DNA from: Candidatus Tepidiaquacellales bacterium OLB4/UTCHB1 | Lineage (GTDB): Bacteria > Bacteroidota > Ignavibacteria > Tepidaquicellales > Tepidaquicellaceae | Reading direction: 5' to 3' | Assembly (NCBI GenBank): GCA_002050165.1 | Contig: MWSW01000014.1 | Location: 62,001 to 126,000 of the forward strand | DNA length: 64,000 nt | Part shown: positions 37,580 through 47,292 of the stretch, one piece after another | Layout: every line of letters starts with the position of its first letter | Position numbering within the stretch: position 1 is the first letter of the stretch | Position numbers and translations under genes: made by a program | Notes under the pieces: generated by a model | What the model was told of the DNA's origin: nothing | Seen by the model: the letters and a program-made list of their open reading frames with translations, nothing else | Database searches by the model: none

Positions 37580-38290
37580 TTATGAAATAATTGTTCCAAC
37601 TTTCTCACCTTGAATCAGTTTAAGCAGGTTACCTTTTTTATTCATATTAAACACGAGAATCGGAAGCGAATTTTCTCTGCACAAAGTAATAGCAGTAAGA
37701 TCCATTACCCTTAGATTTTTTTCAAGTACATCTGCAAAGGTCAGTTGGTTGAACATTTTTGCATTTGGGTTTTTTTCCGGATCATCGTCGTAAACACCGT
37801 CAACCCTTGTTCCTTTGATAATTAAATCGGCATTGATCTCTATAGCCCTGAGTGCAGCAGCCGTATCGGTCGTAAAGTACGGACTTCCCGTACCCGCTGA
37901 AAAAATTACTATCCGATTTTTTTCAAGGTGTCTCCTTGCTCTTCGCAATATAAATGGTTCAGCGACTTCATCCATCATTATAGCAGATTGCACGCGCGTA
38001 AACAAATTTTTCCGTTCAAGTGCATTTTGCAGAGCGAGTGAATTTATCACAGTCGCAAGCATTCCCATCAGATCACCTGTAACCCTGTCAATTCCCTGTT
38101 TTGATGCCGACAAACCGCGATAGATATTTCCGCCTCCGATTACGATTCCAATCTGCACATTGAGTTCGGCTACCGCTTGTATTTCAGTTGAAAGGTGTTC
38201 GAGAAAATCCGCATCAATCCCGAAATTCTGTGATCCCATGAGGGATTCCCCGCTAAGTTTCAGCAATATGCGTTTGTATTTCAGCTCCAT
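37580..38290 (-). CDS. pyrH: UMP kinase
   Basis: Phosphorylates UMP to UDP. The 236-residue amino acid kinase fold protein has [14 protein letters not shown] at the N-terminus, [71 protein letters not shown] and [15 protein letters not shown]. The gene lies between tsf and frr in the standard order. Confidence 0.98.
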   Translation of the reverse strand: MELKYKRILLKLSGESLMGSQNFGIDADFLEHLSTEIQAVAELNVQIGIVIGGGNIYRGLSASKQGIDRVTGDLMGMLATVINSLALQNALERKNLFTRVQSAIMMDEVAEPFILRRARRHLEKNRIVIFSAGTGSPYFTTDTAAALRAIEINADLIIKGTRVDGVYDDDPEKNPNAKMFNQLTFADVLEKNLRVMDLTAITLCRENSLPILVFNMNKKGNLLKLIQGEKVGTIIS

Positions 38291-38299
38291 ATTTTTTAT

Positions 38300-39148
38300 C
38301 TAACCAAGTTGATATATAACCATCTCAGTGATTTCAAAACTTTTGCCTGTCTTCTCTTTATAATCTGCTATGAAATCCATTACTGCCATTTTTGAATCCT
38401 GAATGAACTCCTGTTCCAGCAATACATTTTCCTGAAAGTATTTTTCAGTCTTATTCTGGACAATTTTATCAATTATGTTTTCAGGTTTACCTTCATTTTT
38501 TACCTGTGATGTATAAATCTCTTTCTCCTTTTCAATGATTTCAGCCGGGACATCTTCGCGTTTAATAGCGATTGGATTCATTGCAACAACCTGCATTGCA
38601 ATCTTATTTAAAATATCACCGGCTTCTTCGGTGTATTCACCCTTTGCACCTACAAGAGATCCCAGTTTACTTCCGAAATGGTTGTAATCCCCAAAGAAAC
38701 CATCTTCAATATGCAAATAACAGACTCGTTTAATTTCCGTCTTTTCTGCAACTGCCGCCATAAGTGAATCCAATCGTTCTTTAATAGTAAGCTCACCAAT
38801 TTTAGTTTCAAGAACGGTATTAATATCGTTAGACTTTGCCAGCAAGGTAGCTTCAGCAACATTATCAGAAAATTCCTGAAAAGCCTCACCTTTTGAGACA
38901 AAGTCAGTTTCACAATTCACTTCAATAATTGCGGCGCTTTTTTTGTCATCGCTGATTTTAGATTTAATAGCGCCTTCGTTGGTAGATTTATCAGCCCTCT
39001 TCGTTGCAAGTGCAGCTCCCTTCTTTCTGAGTATTTCAATTGCCTTTTCGATATTTCCATCGGAATCCTCAAGCGCTTTTTTACAATCAGCCATGCCTGC
39101 ACCCGTCTTATTCCGGAGTTCTTTAATTTGATCTATGCTTATCGTCAT
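38300..39148 (-). CDS. tsf: Translation elongation factor Ts
   Basis: Exchanges GDP for GTP on EF-Tu. The 282 residues begin with the UBA-like domain MTISIDQIKELRNKTGAGMADCKKALEDSDGNIEKAIEILRKKG. The core contains NCETDFVSKGEAFQEF and HFGSKLGSLVGAKG. The C-terminus is VLLEQEFIQDSKMAVMDF. It lies between rpsB (14-base gap) and pyrH. Confidence 0.98.
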   Translation of the reverse strand: MTISIDQIKELRNKTGAGMADCKKALEDSDGNIEKAIEILRKKGAALATKRADKSTNEGAIKSKISDDKKSAAIIEVNCETDFVSKGEAFQEFSDNVAEATLLAKSNDINTVLETKIGELTIKERLDSLMAAVAEKTEIKRVCYLHIEDGFFGDYNHFGSKLGSLVGAKGEYTEEAGDILNKIAMQVVAMNPIAIKREDVPAEIIEKEKEIYTSQVKNEGKPENIIDKIVQNKTEKYFQENVLLEQEFIQDSKMAVMDFIADYKEKTGKSFEITEMVIYQLG

Positions 39149-39162
39149 TTTATTGTTGTTTA

Positions 39163-39900
39163 TTATTGTTCCATTTTTTCCTGCATCTCAGCAGATTCAT
39201 CCATTTGTTTTTCTTTCGCAGCTGCGTTACCCTCAATTACCGCATCTGCTATTGCTTTGGTTATAATCTCAATTGACTTAACTGCATCGTCATTCGCCGG
39301 AATCGGATAATCTATAAGGTCGGGATCACAATTAGTATCAACAATCGCGTAGATAGGAATTCTAAGTTTTCTTGCTTCATCAATTGCAATGTGTTCTTTT
39401 TTAACGTCAACCAAAAATATTGCTCCCGGAAGTCTTGTCATATCGGCAATCCCGCTTAGTACTTTTTCAAGTTTATCTTTTTCCCTCGCCATAATGAGCC
39501 TCTCTTTTTTTACAAAACTATCAATAGTACCGTCAACCTCCATTTTTTGGAGATTCTGTAGTTTCTTTATGCTCCGCCTCACAGTATTGAAGTTCGTTAA
39601 CATACCGCCAAGCCATCTTTCACAGACATAGTAAGCGCCACAGCGTTCTGCCTGTTCTTTTATAATAGCTTTTGCTTGCTTTTTGGTACCAACGAAAAGC
39701 ATCTTCTTTCCTTGAGAAGATATGTTGGATATGGAATTGCAGGCTTCTTCCAATAACTGTAAAGTTTTCTTTAGGTCAACAATGTGGATTCCGTTTCGCT
39801 CCATGAAGATATATTTCTTCATTTTCGGATTCCACCGCCTGGTTAAATGACCGAAATGTGACCCTGCTAAAAGAAGGTCTTCAATTTGCACCTTGAACAT
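39163..39900 (-). CDS. rpsB: 30S ribosomal protein S2
   Basis: The protein has 245 residues: [45 protein letters not shown] at the N-terminus, [40 protein letters not shown], and [45 protein letters not shown]. The C-terminal tail is acidic. A good SD (AGGAG) lies 11 bases before the ATG. The 190-base gap to rpsI contains a structured leader. Confidence 0.98.
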   Translation of the reverse strand: MFKVQIEDLLLAGSHFGHLTRRWNPKMKKYIFMERNGIHIVDLKKTLQLLEEACNSISNISSQGKKMLFVGTKKQAKAIIKEQAERCGAYYVCERWLGGMLTNFNTVRRSIKKLQNLQKMEVDGTIDSFVKKERLIMAREKDKLEKVLSGIADMTRLPGAIFLVDVKKEHIAIDEARKLRIPIYAIVDTNCDPDLIDYPIPANDDAVKSIEIITKAIADAVIEGNAAAKEKQMDESAEMQEKMEQ

Positions 39901-39911
39901 GCTGGATTTTT

Positions 39912-39999
39912 CTCCTAATTATTTTCAAAGCCATACTACATCTGAAAAAGTCTTAGAACCGGTTGGTTCAACGAGATTGGTTAAAATGTGTTGGCTTTT
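39912..39999 (-). promoter_or_regulatory. Structured 5' leader of rpsB, candidate S2 autoregulatory element
   Basis: Between rpsI and rpsB the reverse strand can form a 7-bp closing stem (39992-39998 with 39927-39933, AAAGCCA against TGGCTTT). It encloses a perfect 5-bp hairpin GAACC/GGTTC at 39956-39969, and the element ends just before the SD AGGAG (39912-39916). Placement directly upstream of the S2 start is what an S2-binding autoregulatory leader would need, but no known S2 leader consensus was matched by eye. Confidence 0.4.
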
Positions 40000-40091
40000 G
40001 TTATTCTTCTATTTCCGTCTTTTCCATAGCTAACATCACTAAAAGTGACACAGGTAAGCATGGATCGGGAAATATGTTTATTAAAAAATTT

Positions 40092-40484
40092 TTATCTCTT
40101 GGAAAACTGGAATCTTTTCCTTGCTTTAGGTCTGCCGTATTTCTTTCTCTCTACCATTCTTGGATCCCGGGTCATAAGGTCAAACCTTTTTAATTCAGGT
40201 TTTAGTTCTTCGTTCGATTTAACTAATGCACGTGATAAAGCCAATGTGATCGCACCAACCTGTCCGCTTACGCCACCGCCATTAACATTAATTTTAATGT
40301 CAAAATTTCCGGTTGTGTTTGTAATTTCCAGAGGTGAGAGCGCATTTCTCATCAGCGAATCATTAACGAAATAATCTTTCGGTTCTTTTGAATTAACCAA
40401 AATTTTTCCGGATCCCGGTGTGAGATATACTCTTGCTGTTGATGTCTTTCTTCTACCTACCGCAATTATTGGTGTAGATGCCAT
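40092..40484 (-). CDS. rpsI: 30S ribosomal protein S9
   Basis: The protein has 130 residues with [46 protein letters not shown], and the C-terminal [17 protein letters not shown], whose basic end reaches the P-site tRNA. It follows rplM by 14 bases, the usual L13-S9 pair. Confidence 0.98.
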   Translation of the reverse strand: MASTPIIAVGRRKTSTARVYLTPGSGKILVNSKEPKDYFVNDSLMRNALSPLEITNTTGNFDIKINVNGGGVSGQVGAITLALSRALVKSNEELKPELKRFDLMTRDPRMVERKKYGRPKARKRFQFSKR

Positions 40485-40498
40485 TATAAAAAATTAAA

Positions 40499-40960
40499 TT
40501 AAGTTTCTATATTAAGGATTTCCGGTATTTGAGCAGAGTGCGGATGATTTTCTCCACTGTAAACTTTCAGTTTATTTATAAGCTTTCTTCCTAGCCTGTT
40601 CTTAGGAAGCATTCGTCTGACCGCAAGTTGTATGACCCTTTCAGGATGCTTCTTCATCATTTCATTGAATGAGGTTGACCGCTGACCACCGGGATATCCG
40701 GTGTGTCTTAAATAAACCTTTTGTTCCGCGCGCCTTGGCGCAATTGAAACTTTATCAGCATTAATTACAACAACCCAATCACCAGTGTCAGAATTGGGCG
40801 TAAACTGAGGGTTTCTCTTGCCCCTGATACGCATTGCTATTTCAGTTGCAAGTCGTCCCAGTGTCTTTCCGTTTGCATCAACCAAATACCACTTGTGCTG
40901 GTTGTCGGTCGTCCTAAGAAATCTTGTAACTCTGTTGGATTTTGCTATCGCTGTTTTCAT
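40499..40960 (-). CDS. rplM: 50S ribosomal protein L13
   Basis: The protein has 153 residues with KWYLVDANGKTLGRLATEIAMRIRGKRNPQFTPNSDTGDWVVVINADKV, YLRHTGYPGGQRSTSFNEMMKKHPERVIQLAVRRMLPKNRLGRK and KVYSGENHPHSAQIPE. It is the first gene of the operon rplM-rpsI-rpsB-tsf-pyrH-frr-waaA-gmhA and has a recognisable Bacteroidota promoter upstream. Confidence 0.98.
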   Translation of the reverse strand: MKTAIAKSNRVTRFLRTTDNQHKWYLVDANGKTLGRLATEIAMRIRGKRNPQFTPNSDTGDWVVVINADKVSIAPRRAEQKVYLRHTGYPGGQRSTSFNEMMKKHPERVIQLAVRRMLPKNRLGRKLINKLKVYSGENHPHSAQIPEILNIET

Positions 40961-40982
40961 CTTGACGAATTTTTACGAATCA

Positions 40983-41014
40983 CAAAAGTAGTATTATTGT
41001 TTTTTAAAATCAAT
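40983..41014 (-). promoter_or_regulatory. Bacteroidota-type promoter of the rplM operon
   Basis: On the reverse strand ATTG-N20-TACTTTTG fits the -33/-7 consensus of the Bacteroidota primary sigma factor. The -7 box ends 22 bases before the rplM ATG, leaving a short leader. Confidence 0.6.
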
Positions 41015-41169
41015 GCGAAGTTTGTTCTCAATATGCTGGTTGATAACTATTGCAGCCTGATATTCTCAAAGTTGAGAAACCCTTTGTTTCATTTCCCTTC
41101 GTGACAAAACTCAACTTAAATTATTACAATGAAACTTACATACGCTTTAATTATCTTGTTATCCGCAAA

Positions 41170-42366
41170 ATGAGTAAATCCCAAAAAAGAGAAAGACGAT
41201 ACGACCTCGACTGGCTTAAAGTTATTGCTATAATACTTTTACTCTATTTTCACGCAGGCATGGTATTCATCAGTTGGTCTTGGTATTTCATTCAGGATTC
41301 TGTTTCAGATCCGTTTTTGGATATCTTCACTGAATTCCTTTCCCACTGGAGAATGCCGTTATTATTTGTGATTTCAGGTGCAGGAACATTGTTTGCATTC
41401 GGATATAGAAACGGATTCCAGTATTTTCGTGAACGTTCAAGCAGGCTATTGATACCTCTCGCATTTGGCATGTTTATATTAATCCCACACCAACAATATT
41501 TCGAACTAATTAAGCAGGGTTGGGAATTCTCAAGCTACCTTGATTTCAAACAAAGATTTTTAAATCCGAGCGAGGGTAAAATTTACGGACTGGGTATACT
41601 TGGAAATTTCAGCTGGCATCACTTATGGTTTATCGGATATTTGTTTATCTATTCTGTAATCGGGATCCCACTTTTCACATTTTTCAGGTCGGAAAATGGG
41701 AAAAACCTTTTAAAAATTATTACAGACTTTCTCGTACCGGTTTTTAGAATTAACCTTCTTGTAATACCGCTCGTGATTGCACAAATTTTACTTCGCGATA
41801 AATTTTCCGGATTTCATAATTTGGTTGATGACGGTGCGAACTTTGTTTACTTCTTCATTTTTTTCTGTTACGGTTACCTGATTTGTTCAAGTGAAAAACT
41901 TTGGGAATCACTTAAAGACCAGAGATTAACTTCACTGATACTGGCGATAACATTCACGGTTATACACATATTCACGAAAAATAACGACAACACCTCGTCT
42001 GCTTATTTTATATATTGGATTACCGAAACCCTGCTTGCATGGTTTTGGGTTTTGTCTATCCTTGGTTACGGCAGACGATACCTGAACGTTAAATCAAAGT
42101 TACTCTCGTATGCAACCGAAGGAATTTATCCCCTATATATAATACATCAATCTGTTTTGATTGTTGTTGCATTTTATGTAATTCAATTAGATCAACCTGT
42201 TCTCATAAAGTTTATGATTATAGGTAACACTACCCTTCTTGGATCGCTAGCTATATATGAATTCATTATCCGGCGATTTAATTTCCTCAGGGTGTTGTTT
42301 GGAATGAAATTGATTAAAAAAGAAAAAGCGGGAGAAATAAAACTAATTGAGCAAAGCTCCGGTTAA
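41170..42366 (+). CDS. Acyltransferase 3 family membrane protein
   Basis: About 398 residues from ATG 41170 with about ten membrane helices. The opening [24 protein letters not shown] is typical of acyltransferase 3 proteins, and the helix-1 histidine (YFHAG) and a central arginine-containing loop ([17 protein letters not shown]) are kept. These proteins O-acylate surface glycans or other substrates in the cytoplasmic membrane. An upstream TTG at 41050 would add a non-conserved segment, so I reject it. Its 3' end overlaps the [2Fe-2S] protein start by 20 bases. Substrate unknown. Confidence 0.85.
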   Translation: MSKSQKRERRYDLDWLKVIAIILLLYFHAGMVFISWSWYFIQDSVSDPFLDIFTEFLSHWRMPLLFVISGAGTLFAFGYRNGFQYFRERSSRLLIPLAFGMFILIPHQQYFELIKQGWEFSSYLDFKQRFLNPSEGKIYGLGILGNFSWHHLWFIGYLFIYSVIGIPLFTFFRSENGKNLLKIITDFLVPVFRINLLVIPLVIAQILLRDKFSGFHNLVDDGANFVYFFIFFCYGYLICSSEKLWESLKDQRLTSLILAITFTVIHIFTKNNDNTSSAYFIYWITETLLAWFWVLSILGYGRRYLNVKSKLLSYATEGIYPLYIIHQSVLIVVAFYVIQLDQPVLIKFMIIGNTTLLGSLAIYEFIIRRFNFLRVLFGMKLIKKEKAGEIKLIEQSSG

Positions 42367-42703
42367 AAAAGCCCTGAAACTGGGTATTGATAAAATAGAA
42401 AGACATATTTTCCTGTGTTGCGATCAAACGAAAGACAAATGTTGCAGCAGGCAAAAATCTCTTGAATCCTGGGACTACCTGAAGTCAAGGCTCGAAGAAC
42501 TTAATCTCACGGGTGATGGCGGAGTTTTCAGAACTAAGGCAAATTGTCTGAGGATCTGCGAAAGCGGACCAATTGCCGTTGTCTATCCCGAAGGCGTCTG
42601 GTATCACTCCTGCTCTCCTAAAGTGCTTGAAAAAATTATTAAGCAACACCTCATAGATGGTAAACCGGTTGAAAAATATCAAATCAAATTTTCCAAAAAA
42701 TAA
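42347..42703 (+). CDS. Thioredoxin-like [2Fe-2S] ferredoxin
   Basis: A 118-residue thioredoxin-fold ferredoxin that should bind one [2Fe-2S] cluster. Cluster cysteines are visible in [12 protein letters not shown] near residues 24-33 and in CLRICESGP near 70, with the [13 protein letters not shown] strand after it. This is the thioredoxin-like ferredoxin (TLF) pattern found as stand-alone proteins or as the NuoE-like fold. TTG at 42347 is the only start that keeps the N-terminal helix, and it overlaps the acyltransferase gene by 20 bases. The redox partner is unknown. Confidence 0.85.
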   Translation: MSKAPVKKALKLGIDKIERHIFLCCDQTKDKCCSRQKSLESWDYLKSRLEELNLTGDGGVFRTKANCLRICESGPIAVVYPEGVWYHSCSPKVLEKIIKQHLIDGKPVEKYQIKFSKK

Positions 42704-42717
42704 ATGCCATTTCTATT

Positions 42718-44412
42718 ATGAAATTTAACGATTACGTATACAAACGACCCGACTTGGAAGCTTACAAAGAAAAATTTAATAACTTACTATTACAATTTAA
42801 TGATGCTTCATCCGTTGAACAACAGATTGAAACTATCAAATTAATAAATGCACTGAGAAATGATTTCGAAACTATGAGCACAATTGCATCAATTAATTTT
42901 ACCCGAAATACAACCGATAAGTTTTTTGAAAAGGAGCATAACTTTTTCGATGAAAATAAACCAATAGTTGACGGATTAATTTTTGATTACTACAAATCAT
43001 TAACTAATTCCGTCTTCAAGAGTGAGCTTTTCTCGGAGTTTGGTGAACAATTGTTTAACATCGCAAATGCTACATTGAAAGCATTTAGTCCACAGATTGT
43101 CCCAGACTTACAGGAAAGCAACAAGTTTGTAAGCCAGTATGTAAAATTATTATCATCTGCAAAAATTAATTTTGAGGGCAAGACAATAAATATTTCAGGT
43201 ATGGCTCCGTATTCCACTTCGACTGACCGCGAAATACGGCGCAAAGCTGCTATTGCGAAATGGGGTTTCTTTGAAAATAACTCGAAAGAATTGGATGAGA
43301 TATACGATAAGCTTGTCAAAGTCCGCACCAAAATGGCACGGAAGCTCGGATATGAAAATTACACAGATATGGCCTATGCAAAATTATATCGCACGGATTA
43401 CGATAAAACTGATGTAGGCAAATTTCGCAATCACGTTTTAAAATACATAGTTCCGATTGCAACTAAACTGAAATATAAACAAATGGAACGGGCAGGAATT
43501 GATAATCCCAAATATTACGATTACGACCTGATATTCAAAACCGGCAACGCAAAACCAAAGGGAAATCCTGAATGGATTGTAGAGCGTGCTAGAGAAATGT
43601 ATGCACAACTCTCAGAGGAAACGAATTTATTTATGGACACAATGATTGAGAATAACCTGATGGACTTGTATAATAAAGAGGGTAAAGCACCGGGTGGTTA
43701 TTGTACTTTTATTCCCGAATATAAAACACCGTACATATTCGCCAACATGAACGGCACATCCGATGATATCCGCGTACTTACCCATGAAGCCGGTCACGCA
43801 TTTCAGGCGTTTTCCAGCAGAAATTTTTCTGTTCCGGAATACGTTTTCCCAACACTCGAATCTGCGGAAATACATTCCATGAGTATGGAGTTCATCACCT
43901 GGCCATGGATGAAATTATTTTTTAACGGTGAGACTGAAAAATTTAAAACCGGACACCTCGAAAAGTCAATCCTTTTTATTCCCTATGGAGTTACTGTTGA
44001 CGAGTTTCAGCACATAATTTATGAAAACCCGGATATGACTCCTTCGGAAAGGAATCAGGCATGGAGGGAAACTGAAAGAAAATATCTCCCATGGAAAGAT
44101 TACGATGAGAATTTTTACCTCAATAACGGTGGCTATTGGCAGTCACAGCCACATATTTACAGAATGCCGTTTTACTATATTGATTACTGTCTCGCTATGA
44201 TTTGCGCTCTTCAGTTCTTGATAAAATCAAACAAGGACAGATCTAAAGCATGGGATGAATATCTTGCACTCTGTCGTGCCGGAGGTAGCAAGTCGTTCAA
44301 AGAGCTTATAAAGCTGGGTAATTTAAACTCACCCTTTGAAGAGAGTTCCATTTCAAGTGTAATCAATGAAATCAGTAGTTGGATAGAAAATCCCACAGGT
44401 TCAAATTTATAA
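42718..44412 (+). CDS. pepF: M3 family oligoendopeptidase (PepF-like)
   Basis: A 564-residue zinc metallopeptidase. The zinc motif HEAGH is at 356-360 (LTHEAGHAFQAF), and the third ligand lies in ESAEIHSMSMEF shortly after. PGGYCTFIPEYKTPYIFANMNGTSDD and the C-terminal YYIDYCLAMICALQF are typical of the M3 family oligoendopeptidase F branch. No signal peptide is seen, so it is probably cytosolic and degrades short peptides. It follows the ferredoxin gene by 14 bases and precedes trhO by 4. Confidence 0.94.
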   Translation: MKFNDYVYKRPDLEAYKEKFNNLLLQFNDASSVEQQIETIKLINALRNDFETMSTIASINFTRNTTDKFFEKEHNFFDENKPIVDGLIFDYYKSLTNSVFKSELFSEFGEQLFNIANATLKAFSPQIVPDLQESNKFVSQYVKLLSSAKINFEGKTINISGMAPYSTSTDREIRRKAAIAKWGFFENNSKELDEIYDKLVKVRTKMARKLGYENYTDMAYAKLYRTDYDKTDVGKFRNHVLKYIVPIATKLKYKQMERAGIDNPKYYDYDLIFKTGNAKPKGNPEWIVERAREMYAQLSEETNLFMDTMIENNLMDLYNKEGKAPGGYCTFIPEYKTPYIFANMNGTSDDIRVLTHEAGHAFQAFSSRNFSVPEYVFPTLESAEIHSMSMEFITWPWMKLFFNGETEKFKTGHLEKSILFIPYGVTVDEFQHIIYENPDMTPSERNQAWRETERKYLPWKDYDENFYLNNGGYWQSQPHIYRMPFYYIDYCLAMICALQFLIKSNKDRSKAWDEYLALCRAGGSKSFKELIKLGNLNSPFEESSISSVINEISSWIENPTGSNL

Positions 44413-44416
44413 TAAC

Positions 44417-45337
44417 ATGAACGCGAAAAGTACATACCGGGTATTGTTGTATTACAAATATGTTAAAATTAATAACCCGGAAATGTATGCATCAAAACAT
44501 CTGGAGTTTTGTAAATTATTAGGTGTAAAAGGTCGAATCCTGATTGCTGCCGAAGGGATAAACGGAACTATTTGCGGATCGGTTAATCAGACAAGGGCAT
44601 ATATAAATGCAGTTCAAATGGATGAAAGATTCAGCGATATGGTTTTTAAAATTGACGAGGCAGACGAACCGGCATTCAGAAAAATATTTGTCAGAGTCAG
44701 AGATGAAATTGTAACTTTAGGTTTACCTAAGGAAGAAGACATAAACCCAAACGAATTAAGCGGTGAGCGGTTAAAACCTGAAGAATTCATGAAACACCTC
44801 GAAGCCGACGATGCAATAATAATTGACGGCAGAAACAATTATGAATTTGATCTTGGACACTTCAGGGGCGCAATCCGACCTGAAGTTAAATCCTTTAAAG
44901 AATTTCCCGGATGGTTAATGCAAAATCTCGCTGATAAAAAGGATCAGAAGATACTCGCGTATTGCACAGGTGGCATCAGATGTGAAAAGTTAACCGGGTT
45001 TCTCAAAAGGCAAGGTTTTAAAAATGTTTTTCAGCTTGACGGCGGAATTGTAACTTACGCTAAAGATCCCGCAGTCCGGGGAAAATATTTCGATGGTAAA
45101 TGCTACGTGTTTGACGCAAGAATTTCAGTTCCGGTTAATACTGCGGAAGAATACAAACCGGTATCAACGTGTAAGCATTGTGGGAAACCATGTGACAGAT
45201 ATATAAATTGCGGTAATATGGAGTGCAATTTACAGTTTTTTTGCTGTTATGAATGTGAACAGAAAAATTTCGCCTCCTGCAGCAAACCTTGTATGAACGC
45301 TGAGCATCACAAGCTCAAAGTACAAAATATTGGTTGA
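44417..45337 (+). CDS. trhO: tRNA uridine(34) hydroxylase TrhO (YceA), rhodanese-like
   Basis: Oxygen-dependent enzyme that hydroxylates U34 of tRNAs to ho5U, the first step to cmo5U or mo5U. The 306 residues have the N-terminal ferredoxin-like domain (GVKGRILIAAEGINGTICGS) and a rhodanese domain with active cysteine near 183 (AYCTGGIRCEKL). A C-terminal cysteine-rich zinc segment (CKHCGKPCDRYINCGNMECN) follows. This is the full-length bacterial form. It starts 4 bases after the M3 peptidase stop and probably shares its transcript. Confidence 0.93.
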   Translation: MNAKSTYRVLLYYKYVKINNPEMYASKHLEFCKLLGVKGRILIAAEGINGTICGSVNQTRAYINAVQMDERFSDMVFKIDEADEPAFRKIFVRVRDEIVTLGLPKEEDINPNELSGERLKPEEFMKHLEADDAIIIDGRNNYEFDLGHFRGAIRPEVKSFKEFPGWLMQNLADKKDQKILAYCTGGIRCEKLTGFLKRQGFKNVFQLDGGIVTYAKDPAVRGKYFDGKCYVFDARISVPVNTAEEYKPVSTCKHCGKPCDRYINCGNMECNLQFFCCYECEQKNFASCSKPCMNAEHHKLKVQNIG

Positions 45338-45540
45338 TGACTGTTCTACCCTATCTTTAAAAGCCTCTTATTTTGCCTTCGGAACCTTGTATAGTTTGTA
45401 ATCTATTTTTGAAATAAATTCATTCATCAAATTTCAAAAACTAATTTTTACCGTTTCGAATATTTTTTCATATTAATTGAAATTGAATACTCAGCCGTTT
45501 ATCTTACAATCATTAAATCCAAAATCATTACCCACAGATT

Positions 45541-47292
45541 ATGCGAGCTTTAAAATCACCCGCAGCGTGGTTATTTCTTTTATTTGTTGCGGCCTCATTT
45601 CTTGCAGGTTATTACGTTACTCCAACATACACGATTGAAAAAATCAGCCTTGACATTCAAACCGATGGTAACGGTAAAGAGTATTTCATTTATAAAGAAA
45701 AGCCTAAATACATTGAAGACGCAAAACCGATTTCCAAATCCGGGTTAAATCCCGATAAGCTGGAAGAGATCAATCGAAGTGGGGTTGCTCCTAAGATAAG
45801 CGAAGATTTCGTTTATGAAACTGAAACAATTAAGGGTGAAGAAAAACAAAACTATTATCAATTAATAGCACAGAGGCATTGGGGTTTCTGGTCGCTTTTA
45901 CCCGCGTTTGTAGCGATAATTCTATGTTGGCAAACCCGCGAGCCAATTTCTTCACTTGCAGCGGGAATTATCTGTGGCGCTTTACTTATGAGCCAGTACG
46001 ATATCACTGAAGTTGTAATTCTTCCTGCATTGGGTACAACCGGAGCAGCAGGGATTTTAATTTTATATCTCTGGATGCTGGGCGGGTTACTGGGTATTTG
46101 GTCTAAAACCGGCGCAGCACAGGCGTTTGCGGACCTTATAACAAGAAAGTTTGTTAAGGGTCCTCGTTCAGCTAAACTTGTTGCGTGGTCGTTGGGCGTA
46201 ATTTTTTTTCAGGGTGGAACAATGAGTTCAGTACTCGTTGGCACAACAGTCAGACCAATTGCGGATAAACAAAAAGTCAGCCATGAAGAACTTTCCTATA
46301 TAGTTGATTCGACTTCTTCACCAATTGCATCCTTACTTGCTTTCAATGCTTGGCCGGGATACATACAGGCTTTCATCTTCGTTGCCGGAGTTTCATGGCT
46401 TGCAACTGAAGCAGACCGGATTGCGTTCTTTTTCAAAAGCATTCCATTTTGCTTTTATGCTTTCTTTGCAGTATTGGGAACATTATTCCTTAGCATAGAT
46501 AAACCATATTTCGTTGGTAAAAAAATGAAAGCTGCAATAACAAGAGTCAGGACTACGGGTGAATTAGACGCTCCAGATGCACAACCGCTCGCTTCAAAAG
46601 AATTTCATAGCGACAAAGTAGCAAAAGGTTACAAACCTAATGTATTTGAATTTTTCATTCCACTCGGTTTAATAATTTTCATTTCAATCGGTACATTTAT
46701 TTTAGAAGGTTCACCACAAATCAGATGGGCATTTGGTGCAGCGCTGATCGCAGCTCTTTTCATTGCAATCTTCAGAGGGATGAGGCTTACCGACGCAATG
46801 ACCGGGATAATTGATGGTATGAAGGGTGTGGTTGGCGGTTCTGTAATTCTCATGCTGGCAATCGTTATTGGTGAAATCAGTAAACAAGCCGGTGGCGGTG
46901 TTTACCTTATTGATCTTCTTGGACAATCAATCCCGTATTGGATTCTGCCGGTGATGCTCCAGTTGCTAACAATGTTGATTTCTTTTTCAACCGGCACAAG
47001 CTGGGGGACTTATGCGGTCGCGTTTCCGCTCGCAATGCCACTGAGCTGGGCAATTGCTAATTCACAGTCTCTGGCGCATCCTGAACTTTACATGATGATA
47101 TGTTTTGCAGCAGTAATGGATGGATCGGTTTATGGTGATCAATGTTCACCGATTTCTGATACTACTGTGTTAAGTGCAATGACAACCGGAAGCGACCTGA
47201 TGGATCACGTTAATACCCAATTACCTCAGGCAACTTTTGCTGCAGCAATCGCTGCTGTTTTATGGACGGCGGTAACTATTATCTTTGTATGA
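45541..47292 (+). CDS. nhaC: NhaC-family Na+/H+ antiporter with long N-terminal extracytoplasmic insert
   Basis: A 583-residue antiporter. The first helix (about 8-26) is followed by a polar segment of about 85 residues rich in Lys and Glu, then the regular NhaC core: WGFWSLLPAFVAIILCWQTREPISSLAAGIICGALL, GGLLGIWSKTGAAQAFAD, FFQGGTMSSVLVGTTVRPIADKQKVSHEELSYIVDSTSSPIAS and the C-terminal FSTGTSWGTYAVAFPLAMPLSWA. The polar segment most likely lies outside the membrane. Length exceeds ordinary NhaC (about 460-500). It overlaps the MutS-like gene by 4 bases (ATGA at 47289-47292). Confidence 0.9.
   Translation: MRALKSPAAWLFLLFVAASFLAGYYVTPTYTIEKISLDIQTDGNGKEYFIYKEKPKYIEDAKPISKSGLNPDKLEEINRSGVAPKISEDFVYETETIKGEEKQNYYQLIAQRHWGFWSLLPAFVAIILCWQTREPISSLAAGIICGALLMSQYDITEVVILPALGTTGAAGILILYLWMLGGLLGIWSKTGAAQAFADLITRKFVKGPRSAKLVAWSLGVIFFQGGTMSSVLVGTTVRPIADKQKVSHEELSYIVDSTSSPIASLLAFNAWPGYIQAFIFVAGVSWLATEADRIAFFFKSIPFCFYAFFAVLGTLFLSIDKPYFVGKKMKAAITRVRTTGELDAPDAQPLASKEFHSDKVAKGYKPNVFEFFIPLGLIIFISIGTFILEGSPQIRWAFGAALIAALFIAIFRGMRLTDAMTGIIDGMKGVVGGSVILMLAIVIGEISKQAGGGVYLIDLLGQSIPYWILPVMLQLLTMLISFSTGTSWGTYAVAFPLAMPLSWAIANSQSLAHPELYMMICFAAVMDGSVYGDQCSPISDTTVLSAMTTGSDLMDHVNTQLPQATFAAAIAAVLWTAVTIIFV

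Noticed and set aside
41050-41169. Upstream TTG of the acyltransferase gene.
   Set aside because: It adds 40 residues with no conservation pattern before the typical acyltransferase opening.
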